From Lachnospiraceae bacterium (GTDB taxonomy: Bacteria > Bacillota > Clostridia > Lachnospirales > Lachnospiraceae): a DNA stretch of 64,000 nt. The stretch is taken from contig JAETQH010000032.1 in the NCBI GenBank assembly GCA_021770785.1, positions 30,004-94,003 on the forward strand, read 5' to 3'. The notes beneath the pieces are model-generated. The model searched no databases, was not told the DNA's origin, and worked only from the letters and a program-made list of their open reading frames with translations. Below, piece after piece: positions 9,759 through 18,717 of the stretch (positions within the stretch are counted from its first letter, which is position 1; every line of letters begins with the position of its first letter). A program made the position numbers and the translations under genes.

Positions 9759-11483
9759 TTATTCTCTCTGTTCCGACTGTTGACCGGTCAAATAGAGTTT
9801 TTGGAAATAAACATTATTTTTCATCAATTCCACAAAAGTTCCCTGCCCTATGATTTTTCCCTGATAAAATACCAGAATTTTGTCAAAATCCGCAACGGAA
9901 TTTAATCGGTGGGCGATGGCAATGACGGTCTGATTTTTAAAATGGCAGAGAATTTCTGCCATCACCTGTTTTTCTGTCAGGTTATCCATAGCGGAGGTTG
10001 CTTCATCTAAAATGGTGATACCGGAAACATGATTTTCCTTTAACAGCAGGCGTGCCATCGCAAGACGCTGTTTTTCCCCGCCGGATAATGCGGTGCCCCG
10101 TTCTCCGATTTCCGTGTCCAGACCATTTTTCAGATTTCCAAGTAATGAGGACAGCTGCATTTTTTCCATTGCCTCATTCAATTTTTCTTCCGGCACATTC
10201 TTTCCAAACACCAGATTTTCCCGAAGGGTTCCGTCAAAAACCGGAGCGTCCTGTGAGAGATAATTGAAGCTGCCGTAGAGGTTATTCAGTTTCAGTTCCT
10301 TTAATTCTTTTCCGTCTATCTGAATGCTTCCGTCCTCATATTTTAAAAGTCCTGCCAGCAGCTTTGCCAACGTGGATTTACCTGAACCGCTCTCCCCTAC
10401 GAATGCTACTTTCTCCCCTTTCCCGATGGCGAAGGAAACATTTTTCAGCAGTTTTCCTTCTTCATTAACGTTCCCTTTATAGGAAAACGTAAGATTTCTG
10501 ACACAGATTTCTCCCTGCAGATTTGCAATGGAACTTCCCTGTTCTAACCTAGTATCCTCTTTTGTCTGTAAAAACTCTGCGTATCTGCGGTAGGCTGACT
10601 TATCAAGTTTATACTGCACATAGAGCACGTTAAAAATAGCAATGGGTGTATAGGCATTTTCAATTAGCATAAGTAATGCCACCGCGGAGCCGACGGAAAT
10701 ATCCTGACTACTCCAGACATAAATCAGAATACCGATATCCAACGCCGCCACTAACAATGCAAAAACAGTGAAAAATGCTTCGTGTATCAGGTTCATTTTT
10801 ACCTTTGAAGAAACAATCTCTTCCTTTGCAGCCTTCGCCTTTTTGATTTCTCCGGGAAATTGACGTTCCATGCGAAACACCAGCATTTCCATAAAACCTC
10901 TGACAAGGAAATGATTCAATCGTTCCTCCTCGTTTAATATTCTTTCTTTTAAACGGTACAGTACTTTTAACAAAATATTCGTCACAAGGAAAATAAAAAG
11001 ATAGCCGGATAAAATCATTCCTGTCACCGCTGGACTGATATTCCAGATAAAATACAGGGCAAAGCCTATGGTTGGAAGAAGCTGCCGAAACACACAGAAC
11101 CAGAAATCATATAGAACATTTTTTCCCGCTTCCGCTCCGTTTTCTATCCGCTGCACCAGTTTTCCCGTGCCGTTTTTCTGATACTCCTGATAATCAATAC
11201 GGCTGATTTTTTCAAGAGCCAGTAGTTTAAAATCCAGATAGATGCCATGCTGCAATTTTTTTGCCGGATACTCCTCTGCATAATTTAAAAGATAATTTAC
11301 ACTGAGGATTGCACCATACAGCAAAATGCCTGTCAATGCAAGATTTCGCTCCGCAAGTCCGTCTACGATTCTCCGGTAAAAATCCGCCTTGAAATTTTCC
11401 AAAAAAGCATTGCCTAAGCCGACGAGCAAATAGGCAAGCACCATAACTTTATTTTTCTTTAATACCGCTTTCATGTAACGCAT
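9759..11483 (-). CDS. ABC exporter, fused permease/ATPase
   Basis: Walker A GESGSGKSTLAKLL, signature LSGGEKQRLAMARLL, Walker B GITILDEATSAMD; N-terminal TM domain; likely start MRYMKAVLKKNK. Confidence 0.92.
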   Translation of the reverse strand: MRYMKAVLKKNKVMVLAYLLVGLGNAFLENFKADFYRRIVDGLAERNLALTGILLYGAILSVNYLLNYAEEYPAKKLQHGIYLDFKLLALEKISRIDYQEYQKNGTGKLVQRIENGAEAGKNVLYDFWFCVFRQLLPTIGFALYFIWNISPAVTGMILSGYLFIFLVTNILLKVLYRLKERILNEEERLNHFLVRGFMEMLVFRMERQFPGEIKKAKAAKEEIVSSKVKMNLIHEAFFTVFALLVAALDIGILIYVWSSQDISVGSAVALLMLIENAYTPIAIFNVLYVQYKLDKSAYRRYAEFLQTKEDTRLEQGSSIANLQGEICVRNLTFSYKGNVNEEGKLLKNVSFAIGKGEKVAFVGESGSGKSTLAKLLAGLLKYEDGSIQIDGKELKELKLNNLYGSFNYLSQDAPVFDGTLRENLVFGKNVPEEKLNEAMEKMQLSSLLGNLKNGLDTEIGERGTALSGGEKQRLAMARLLLKENHVSGITILDEATSAMDNLTEKQVMAEILCHFKNQTVIAIAHRLNSVADFDKILVFYQGKIIGQGTFVELMKNNVYFQKLYLTGQQSEQRE

Positions 11484-11731
11484 AACTGTACTCCTTTTCT
11501 TTTGGTTGAAACATTTGCTCCTGCTCTTTCCAAAATCCGTACAGTTGTGACTGCCAGCAAGTTTCTTTTTCCTCAGCACAATCTGCTAACAGTTTTTCCT
11601 CAACTGTACTGAGTTGTTACCTCGCTTCTGTCTCACGGAGAGCTCACCCCTTTCAAAAATATTTCATTTGTTACTTTTATTCCGAACTGCCGTCCGGCTG
11701 AATATCTGTCTGCCGACATACTGGTGTTACA

Positions 11732-12838
11732 CTAATTTTCCGTAAAAACCCAGTTCCCGAAACCGCTGTTTTTTGCGGCATGGTAGACAGGCTCTATCAC
11801 ATCTTTGAGCTGTCCTTTAAACTCTGTTTCCGATAAGCTCTGGCGGTACAGGCGGTGCCGGATGTCGCTATTATTCAGGTGCTCTTTGGCACATTTATCA
11901 AACTCCCGGTGCACTGCTTCATATTCCCACATCATCTGATAAGAAATATATTCCTGCTCTCCAAAGAGAGGAAAATAACTTTCCCAGTCCGGCAGATAGT
12001 TACTCTTCTTACTATTGATGCTTCTTGTGGTAGGGTGCAGATTCCAAAATTCGTCATGCGCCACATAAGACCACGGTACAAAATGGTCGATGGACAGTTC
12101 CTTCTCCGTCACCATTTCGTGATGAAATATTTCATGAACAGGGCGAAGTTCCATAATAAGCCGCCAGTATTTAATAACCTTCTCTAAATCCCGTGTCTGC
12201 GGCGGGCTGAGTTTGTTTGCAATTCCCGGCACGCTTGGATTGCGCTTTTGGAGATAGGTTATCATGTGATATTGCAGCCAGCCTTTGATAATTTCCCGGT
12301 TTTTCCGAAAATATAACTGCCATTCCGACTGGATATGAATGGTGGTGCGCAGTCCGTTGTATCTGTTAAAATAATAAATCAGATGTTTCTGCTCATTAAT
12401 TCTGCGAATCCTATCCTCCATACGGCTGTCTAATTCTTTGTTGCTCACCTCCGGCATAAAGGGTGCCTGCAGGCGGTAGGGAACATTTTTTATCAATGTC
12501 TTTTTTATCGTAAGTACTTCTTTATCACGGCAGTCCCGGAGATAACGCAGGATTTCCGATTTCTTTTCGGAAGGCTTTATATTGGTGGTTTCATGGATGT
12601 GGAGGACTGCCTTTTCCAGATTGTCCTTCGGTCCTAAATTCAGATGGTATTCCGACACCATGTACCATGCCGCCGCTATCATTTCGTCCACCAGTTCCTC
12701 AAAGGTAAAGACGGACTTTCCCTCTTCTAATTTTGTCAGGATTGCCTGAAACCAGAAAAATTTATAGCATTCACTTGTCTTATCAAAAATGCGCCCGAGA
12801 TAGGGTACCCCGAGTTCCTCTTCGTATGGCAGTTCCAT
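11732..12838 (-). CDS. HNH endonuclease-domain protein
   Basis: SIDHFVPWSYVAHDEFWNLHPTTRSINSKKSNYLPDW resembles DH-x-P...N-L-x-P...N-x-x-K HNH motifs. Confidence 0.7.
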   Translation of the reverse strand: MELPYEEELGVPYLGRIFDKTSECYKFFWFQAILTKLEEGKSVFTFEELVDEMIAAAWYMVSEYHLNLGPKDNLEKAVLHIHETTNIKPSEKKSEILRYLRDCRDKEVLTIKKTLIKNVPYRLQAPFMPEVSNKELDSRMEDRIRRINEQKHLIYYFNRYNGLRTTIHIQSEWQLYFRKNREIIKGWLQYHMITYLQKRNPSVPGIANKLSPPQTRDLEKVIKYWRLIMELRPVHEIFHHEMVTEKELSIDHFVPWSYVAHDEFWNLHPTTRSINSKKSNYLPDWESYFPLFGEQEYISYQMMWEYEAVHREFDKCAKEHLNNSDIRHRLYRQSLSETEFKGQLKDVIEPVYHAAKNSGFGNWVFTEN

Positions 12839-12850
12839 AGGTTTTTCCTC

Positions 12851-13555
12851 TTAAAGCTGAAATTTGTAAATATTGGGCACGCTTCCTTCTCCAAAGGTCT
12901 TAAGCGCCATGCGGTACATGGCTTTTCCGTGAATGCGGTCATGCCAGAGAAAGCGCCGGAAAACCTTCCGCAGCGACCACTCCTCCTCATAGCTGCCCAG
13001 CCATACTTTATTTTCCAGAAAATCCGGCGTCTTTTCTAGGAGCGCAAACCCCTTTTCCCGGCATTCTAAAATAGTGCCCCGGTTGTCTGCATTCACTCCG
13101 ATTTCCCCGAAATAATAATCGTTTACGTTTTTTGTATGCTGGTACATTTCTTCCGCCGTTCTTGGAATCTCTCCATAAAAGGTCTTTCTACGGGGTAAAA
13201 CGCTTTTCTGTTTATCGGGAATCGCTTCGTATAACTTCTGAAAATCCGCTGCCGATTTTAATGCCAGCGACTTTAGACGGTCATATTCCTCCGGTATCAG
13301 AGGCTTCCGTTCTTCCTCAAAAATCACATCGGAATCGGCGTCGCATATCTGAAGCCCGGATATTTTTTCCTGCACAATTTGCATGTCCATGGTTTCGACT
13401 GCTGCATCTGACCATGCAGAATATGAGGCTATTTCACGGGGCATTTTTTGCAGTGCGATCTCTAAATTTTCTCCGCGGGTATATGCCCCAATATAATCCA
13501 CGGAATATACAATACTGCCATTTTGATTATGTTCCCAGACGCAGCGGATTTTCAT
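12851..13555 (-). CDS. hypothetical protein with HicB-like N-terminus and DinB-like C-terminus
   Basis: N-term MKIRCVWEHNQNGSIVYSVDYIGAYTRGENLEIALQKMPREI resembles HicB; C-term TAEEMYQHTKNVNDYYFGEI ... WHDRIHGKAMYRMA carries DinB-like H...HxxxH. Confidence 0.5.
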   Translation of the reverse strand: MKIRCVWEHNQNGSIVYSVDYIGAYTRGENLEIALQKMPREIASYSAWSDAAVETMDMQIVQEKISGLQICDADSDVIFEEERKPLIPEEYDRLKSLALKSAADFQKLYEAIPDKQKSVLPRRKTFYGEIPRTAEEMYQHTKNVNDYYFGEIGVNADNRGTILECREKGFALLEKTPDFLENKVWLGSYEEEWSLRKVFRRFLWHDRIHGKAMYRMALKTFGEGSVPNIYKFQL

Positions 13556-13736
13556 ATCACAGGTTCCTCCAGTTCTGTTTCAGCCCTTATGCGAAACACA
13601 TAGTTATATTTTATCACAATTTTGCCGGGTTTCCATCTTTTATGCAAGATTTTGCTTTATTTAGCAAAAGAAAAATCAGCGTAAGGCGTTTTGACACCTA
13701 AAAGCATTACATATTCCATTTGTTTTTCTTACCCTC

Positions 13737-13787
13737 TTGACTTTTTGAACGTTGTTCGATACAATAAATTTGAACAACGTTCAAAAA
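13737..13787 (+). promoter_or_regulatory. SigA-type promoter with perfect TetR-type inverted-repeat operator
   Basis: TTGACT (13737-13742)-17 bp-TACAAT (13760-13765); TTTTTGAACGTTGTTC (13742-13757) and its exact reverse complement GAACAACGTTCAAAAA (13772-13787). Confidence 0.85.
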
Positions 13788-13798
13788 AGAGGTATCCT

Positions 13799-14371
13799 AT
13801 GGACAATAAAGAAGCAATCATACAGGCAACGATTGAACTCATCGAAGAAAACGGTGACCGTTTGGAAGAAATTACAATTCGTGAGATATGCAAAAGAGCC
13901 AATGTCGGATTAGGTCTTGTGAATTATCATTTCGGAAATAAGGATAAGCTCATTGAGCAATGCGTTGAGCGTATAATAAACGGGATTGTGGAGCAATTTC
14001 AGCACATACAGGAGAAAACGGAGGGGCTTACACCCTTTGAGAAACTGGAGTATCTCGGCAATATGACCCTTGATTTTCTGTTTGAGCATTATTCTGTATC
14101 CAAAATCTCTGTTCTTACCGATATGCAGACACCAAAAAGCAATGACAATACGAGCAGAACTTATGCGGCGTATTTGCCTCTTGTTGCAGCTTGCCGCCCC
14201 GACCTCGATGAAGCAGCCATAAAACGAAAGACCTTCTATTTGATTACGGTTATGCAGCAAACATTTTTGCGGTATGAAGTCATATCCCAGATGCTGGGTG
14301 TTGACCTTAGAGAAAGAAAAAGCCGCAAAGCATTTCATACACAGGTCTTGCACGATATTTTTGAGGTATAA
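13799..14371 (+). CDS. TetR/AcrR family transcriptional regulator
   Basis: MDNKEAIIQATIELIEENGDRLEEITIREICKRANVGLGLVNYHFGNKDKLIEQCVERI. Confidence 0.93.
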   Translation: MDNKEAIIQATIELIEENGDRLEEITIREICKRANVGLGLVNYHFGNKDKLIEQCVERIINGIVEQFQHIQEKTEGLTPFEKLEYLGNMTLDFLFEHYSVSKISVLTDMQTPKSNDNTSRTYAAYLPLVAACRPDLDEAAIKRKTFYLITVMQQTFLRYEVISQMLGVDLRERKSRKAFHTQVLHDIFEV

Positions 14372-14374
14372 TCA

Positions 14375-15091
14375 ATGAATATTACTGTGATAAACGGAAC
14401 AGAAAAGCACGGAGTGACCTATCGGCTGAAGGAGATTTTTTTGTCAGAGTTCAGGGATAAAGCGAACATCACGGAATACTATCTCCCAAAAGCTTGTCCT
14501 AGCTTCTGCACCGGGTGCACAAACTGCATATTAAAGGGAGAAAGCACCTGCAAAGACGCAGACAAAATAAGAAGTATCGATAAATCACTTTTGGAAGCGG
14601 ATTTGATTGTAATGACCTCTCCGGCGTATGTGTTTCACGCTACGGGTGCCATGAAAACATTCCTTGACCATTTTGCCTACCGTTGGCTGCCACACCGCCC
14701 CGCTCCGGAAATGTTTGGGAAGCGGGCGTTCATCCTAACACAATGCTTAGGGCAAGGAGCAAAATCTGCTGCAAAAGACATGAAGGATAGTTTATCCTGG
14801 TGGGGTATATCCAAAATTGAGGTATTTACCGGTGCATTGATGAGCGATATCGTCTGGGAAAAGCTTTCTGAAAAGAAACAATCCCAGCTTACAAGAAAGG
14901 TGAAAAGACTTTCCCGAAAGTTTGCACAGATTGATTACACGAAACCTGCACACACAAATTTGATTACCAAAGTCAAGTTTTCATTCTGCCGTGTTATGCA
15001 GAAATCATTACATAAATCAGACCCCGAATACCTCGACGGGCAATATTGGTCGCATCAAGGCTGGCTTGACAACATCAGACCGTGGAAATAA
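14375..15091 (+). CDS. NADPH-dependent FMN reductase / flavodoxin-like oxidoreductase
   Basis: NITVINGTEKHGVTYRLKEIFLSEF, CPSFCTGCTNCILKGESTC, TSPAYVFHATGAMKTFLDHFAYRW. Confidence 0.85.
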   Translation: MNITVINGTEKHGVTYRLKEIFLSEFRDKANITEYYLPKACPSFCTGCTNCILKGESTCKDADKIRSIDKSLLEADLIVMTSPAYVFHATGAMKTFLDHFAYRWLPHRPAPEMFGKRAFILTQCLGQGAKSAAKDMKDSLSWWGISKIEVFTGALMSDIVWEKLSEKKQSQLTRKVKRLSRKFAQIDYTKPAHTNLITKVKFSFCRVMQKSLHKSDPEYLDGQYWSHQGWLDNIRPWK

Positions 15092-15171
15092 ATTCATTTG
15101 TGCCATCTTAATGGAGCTTGTGGTAAGCAACGTCTCATCCGTCTTTACCACGCATATTTTCAGTAGAAATA

Positions 15172-15220
15172 AAAAAACAGCCGCCCTGCCCCCGTCAAGG
15201 GGGGGGACGGCTGTTTTCTT
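15172..15220. terminator. bidirectional terminator between convergent genes
   Basis: AAAAACAGCCG ccctgcccccgtcaagggggggga CGGCTGTTTTCTT. Confidence 0.75.
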
Positions 15221-16511
15221 ATTTCTCCAATTCCCAAATATGTTTATCATGCCGAAAATACAGACACACCGCAATCCCTGCAAAGGCAATCACGAAAAAC
15301 AAAAACGCTGCTCCCGAGCCTTTCCCCTGCCCGAACAGCCGGATTAGAATGCTGTCACTGCTGCAGGCTGCCATCAGTGGTTCAAACACTTTATCCACCA
15401 GCAGTCCTCCTAAGAAATATCCCACCGGAATCGTAAAAAACTGGAAAGAATTCCGCACGGAATACACTCTTCCCTGCATTTCCTCCGGCACCTTCAGGCG
15501 CATAATTGCATCCAGATTTGTATTCATCAGCGGTATTGCAATCCATCCGAGGAAACCGCCAATACACCATACCGGCGGAGTCCGTCCTAATGCCAGCATA
15601 AAGTTCTCAAAGCTCATGGAAAACAGCAGGCAGTTGCAGATGACCCGCACCCGGCTTTTCGGTGTTTTCATAAGGGAGGCAAGAATGCTTCCCGCCAACG
15701 TGGATATTCCAATGACCGCATTGACCATTCCAAGGACTTTCTCACTTCCGCCCTCTCTCGATAAAAGCATGGCAGGAAACGCCGCATCATAAACAGATGC
15801 CACCAGATTAATTGCTGCCAGGAAGAAAATTAAATCCAGAATACCCCGTTCCTTTTTCAGGTAAACAATTCCCTGCTTTGCGGAGGTTCTGAGGCTTTCC
15901 TGTTTCTGCACTTTCTCTCCGCCCTTCGGTATCCGTATTGCAAAGGCAAGTACGAGGAATGCCACCGTAAAGGTAAACAAATCGAAAGCAAACACAACAT
16001 TCATGCCTGCAAGCCCTAAAACAGCCGTCGCAATAATCGGCGTCAGAATAGAATTTAATGCGTTGGAAAAATAGCGCAATCCGCCGACTTTCTGATAGTG
16101 CTTCTCAGGAAGCACCCTTGTCACCGCCACCTCCGACGCAGGCTGCTGCACCGTATTCATCAGCCCGATGACTACATTTAAAAGATACAGATGCCAGATT
16201 TGAAGCTGCCCCTTTTGCAATAAAATTAAGGTAACAACCGTAGTTGCCGCTGCAATCGTATCACAAACCAGCATGGTTTTCTTTTTGTCCCACCGATCAC
16301 TCAATGCCCCTGCAAATATAGAGAATATAACATAGGGGGCATAAGAACAAACCATCAAAAGCGCTGTCTTAAGCGCTGACCCCTCCTGGCTGTAAGACCA
16401 GACCACCAGGGCATAGCTTGTCATACTGCTTCCCAAGCCGGAAAATGCCTGGGTAATCCAAAGCAACAAGAATGTCCGCATTTCCAATAATGTATTTTTA
16501 TAATTTTTCAT
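15219..16511 (-). CDS. MFS transporter (macrolide-efflux-like)
   Basis: 12-TM pattern, FAGALSDRWDKKKTMLVCDTIAAATTVVTL, LMNTVQQPASEVAVTRVLPEKHYQKVGGL. Confidence 0.88.
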   Translation of the reverse strand: MKNYKNTLLEMRTFLLLWITQAFSGLGSSMTSYALVVWSYSQEGSALKTALLMVCSYAPYVIFSIFAGALSDRWDKKKTMLVCDTIAAATTVVTLILLQKGQLQIWHLYLLNVVIGLMNTVQQPASEVAVTRVLPEKHYQKVGGLRYFSNALNSILTPIIATAVLGLAGMNVVFAFDLFTFTVAFLVLAFAIRIPKGGEKVQKQESLRTSAKQGIVYLKKERGILDLIFFLAAINLVASVYDAAFPAMLLSREGGSEKVLGMVNAVIGISTLAGSILASLMKTPKSRVRVICNCLLFSMSFENFMLALGRTPPVWCIGGFLGWIAIPLMNTNLDAIMRLKVPEEMQGRVYSVRNSFQFFTIPVGYFLGGLLVDKVFEPLMAACSSDSILIRLFGQGKGSGAAFLFFVIAFAGIAVCLYFRHDKHIWELEK

Positions 16512-16563
16512 ATAGACTTTGCTCCTTAAGGTATTCGATATTTTCCCGTATTTCGCAAAGTCC

Positions 16564-16638
16564 CAGGATAGTTATCCTGCTCCATGCTGCCCTATCCTAA
16601 AAGACTCTGCATGGAGCTTCTTCAATACATAGTAACAT
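16564..16638 (-). promoter_or_regulatory. candidate translation-coupled attenuator leader (13-aa uORF + hairpins) for the MFS transporter
   Basis: uORF 16638->16597 MLLCIEEAPCRVF* preceded by AGGAGAAAAGGGGG; 9-bp inverted repeat GCTCCATGC(16579-16587)/GCATGGAGC(16609-16617) whose 5' RNA arm lies in the uORF; palindrome CAGGATAGTTATCCTG (16564-16579). Confidence 0.6.
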
Positions 16639-16869
16639 TTGTATTTCCCCCTTTTCTCCTAATAAACTTATTGTAACACAGGGACTGGGAATGATAAAGT
16701 CTGAAAATTACTTAATCCGATTGTATATTTCAGTTTACGGAATGCCCCTTCTATCGCCCATCCGGCAAAAATAAAACAAGGGCGAAAAGCTTATCCTCAA
16801 GCCTTTCGCCCATCATTATCATAGAAGAATCATATTTACAGACTTTTTTCATAACCTCGGATTTGACCC

Positions 16870-17877
16870 TCAATGATGGCCGCCTCCATGACCAGACTGA
16901 TGATGACCCCCGCCGTTTCCTCCATGACTGTGCTCTCCAGTCTGGGTGCAACCCGCTACCCCACAGGAGTTATGCGTATGGTCTCCAGTCTGGGTGCAGC
17001 CCGCTACTCCGCAGGAGTTATGCGTATGGTCTCCAGTCTGGGTGCAGCCCGCTACTCCACAGGAATTATGCGTATGGTCTCCAGTCTGGGTACAGCCCGC
17101 TACTCCGCAGGAGTTATGCGTATGGTCTCCAGTCTGGGTGCAACCCGCTACCCCACAGGAGTTATGCGTATGGTCTCCAGTCTGGGTGCAACCCGCTACC
17201 CCACAGGAGTTATGCGTATGGTCTCCAGTCTGGGTGCAACCCGCTACCCCGCAATTATGATATGCATGCCCATCATCTGCACTGTGTGGGTAACAGTATT
17301 CTCCGTTATGCACATGCACTCCTGTTTCCGTACACCCTGCTACACTACATATGCCGTGGCTGTGCTCTCCGATTTGCGTGCAGCCGTCAATTCCGCAAGC
17401 TCCATGTGTATGGGCAGTTTCCACCGTGCAGCCTGACACCCCGCAATTATGGTATGCGTGCCCGTCACCTGTGCTGTGTGGATAATAATACTCTCCGTTA
17501 TGTACATGCACTTCTGTTTCCGGACACCCTACTACACTGCATATGCCGTGGCTGTGCTCCCCGATCTGCGTGCAGCCGTCAATTCCACAAAGACCGTGCT
17601 GGTGTACTTCTGTCTGTGTACATCCCGGAATCCCACAGGAAAACGCGACTTTATCTGTCTGAACCGCACTCTTAATCTCTACCTGTGCCGTCTTCCCGTT
17701 CACTACCTGTGCCGTATTCTCGTTCTCTGACTGTACCGTGTCTACAATCTTCGCTTGCACTGCCCCCTTGACTTCCACTGAACTTTTATTCATCTCATAA
17801 GAAACTACGCCACCTGATAGCATCGCAATCGCCACAAACGCACCGGCCAATAACACTTTTTTCTTTCCCATCCTCAT
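16870..17877 (-). CDS. secreted/membrane-anchored Cys/His tandem-repeat protein (putative metal binding)
   Basis: N-term MRMGKKKVLLAGAFVAIAMLSGGVVSYEMN signal/anchor; seven 16-aa repeats CGVAGCTQTGDHTHNS; His/Gly tail HSHGGNGGGHHQSGHGGGHH. Confidence 0.85.
   Translation of the reverse strand: MRMGKKKVLLAGAFVAIAMLSGGVVSYEMNKSSVEVKGAVQAKIVDTVQSENENTAQVVNGKTAQVEIKSAVQTDKVAFSCGIPGCTQTEVHQHGLCGIDGCTQIGEHSHGICSVVGCPETEVHVHNGEYYYPHSTGDGHAYHNCGVSGCTVETAHTHGACGIDGCTQIGEHSHGICSVAGCTETGVHVHNGEYCYPHSADDGHAYHNCGVAGCTQTGDHTHNSCGVAGCTQTGDHTHNSCGVAGCTQTGDHTHNSCGVAGCTQTGDHTHNSCGVAGCTQTGDHTHNSCGVAGCTQTGDHTHNSCGVAGCTQTGEHSHGGNGGGHHQSGHGGGHH
16933..17268. repeat. seven tandem 48-bp repeats within the Cys/His protein gene (last copy degenerate)
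   Basis: gtctccagtctgggtgcaacccgctaccccacaggagttatgcgtatg and near-identical copies at 16933, 16981, 17029, 17077, 17125, 17173, 17221. Confidence 0.95.
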
Positions 17878-18002
17878 CCTCCTCTTTTCTGTATATTTTT
17901 TATCTATAAAAATACTATAGCATGGCAATTTCCTCAAAGTCAATATAGCTGGATACAAATAGTGCCCCAAAAGGAAACATAATGACAATAACTCCTTGTT
18001 TT

Positions 18003-18698
18003 TCACTCTAATCCTTTTCTCCGGTACACTGTCACAAACAAAATTACTGCCACCAGCAGATTTGCCCCGGCAATGCATAAGCTCTCCGACATTTTCTGCC
18101 CGTTCCCCATGGAATTTAACAGCAAACTCATCTGCCCGGTATAACTATATTTTGCTACTTTCGCGATCCTCCCATTAAACATCGCCAGCATGGGAAGAAA
18201 CGCCAGAACCAGCATGACCGGAACCGTCAGGGAAGTTGCCATCATCTGTGTCCTGCTGTAAGTCCCAATCGCCGCCCCTGCCAGTATGGAAATAAGATTT
18301 CCCACTGCCATGGCAGCCAGAAAAAGCGCAAGCTCACTCCCCCGGTAGCCTCCGGCAAATCCGATTACCCCTGCCCCCAGCATACAAATCCCAAAAAGAT
18401 AAATACCTGCTCCCAGAAAATATTCTATGGCTTTCACATCTGACATCAAAAGCACCCGCAGGGTATTTTTTTCTTTTTCTTCCGCAAGAATAGCCGCCAT
18501 ACTCACCAAAGGTGCCATGCCAAGGTACATCACAGCAAAAAGGTTGGCAAAAAAATGCTCCGGCATTCCTTTTATCTCCATGGCATTCTCCATAATCACC
18601 GTCAAAACCGGAAACATTACAAACTGCACTAATATTTCCTTATTTTTAAAGGTATCCTTTCCCTGTTTCCATAAAATTGCTTTTATATGTGTTATCAT
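18003..18698 (-). CDS. ABC-2 type transporter permease
   Basis: 6-TM type protein directly downstream of the ABC ATPase. Confidence 0.8.
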   Translation of the reverse strand: MITHIKAILWKQGKDTFKNKEILVQFVMFPVLTVIMENAMEIKGMPEHFFANLFAVMYLGMAPLVSMAAILAEEKEKNTLRVLLMSDVKAIEYFLGAGIYLFGICMLGAGVIGFAGGYRGSELALFLAAMAVGNLISILAGAAIGTYSRTQMMATSLTVPVMLVLAFLPMLAMFNGRIAKVAKYSYTGQMSLLLNSMGNGQKMSESLCIAGANLLVAVILFVTVYRRKGLE

Positions 18699-18717
18699 TC
18701 CTCTAACCTCCTCCCTG

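Noticed and set aside
16933-17268. CRISPR-like periodic repeat
   Set aside because: Units are contiguous 48-bp repeats with no spacers and are in-frame coding.
16873-17436. Plus-strand ORFs across the 48-bp repeats (187 aa, 270 aa, 104 aa)
   Set aside because: Open only because a 48-bp unit lacks stops in several frames; the minus-strand frame has a signal peptide, RBS-proximal start and Cys/His pattern.
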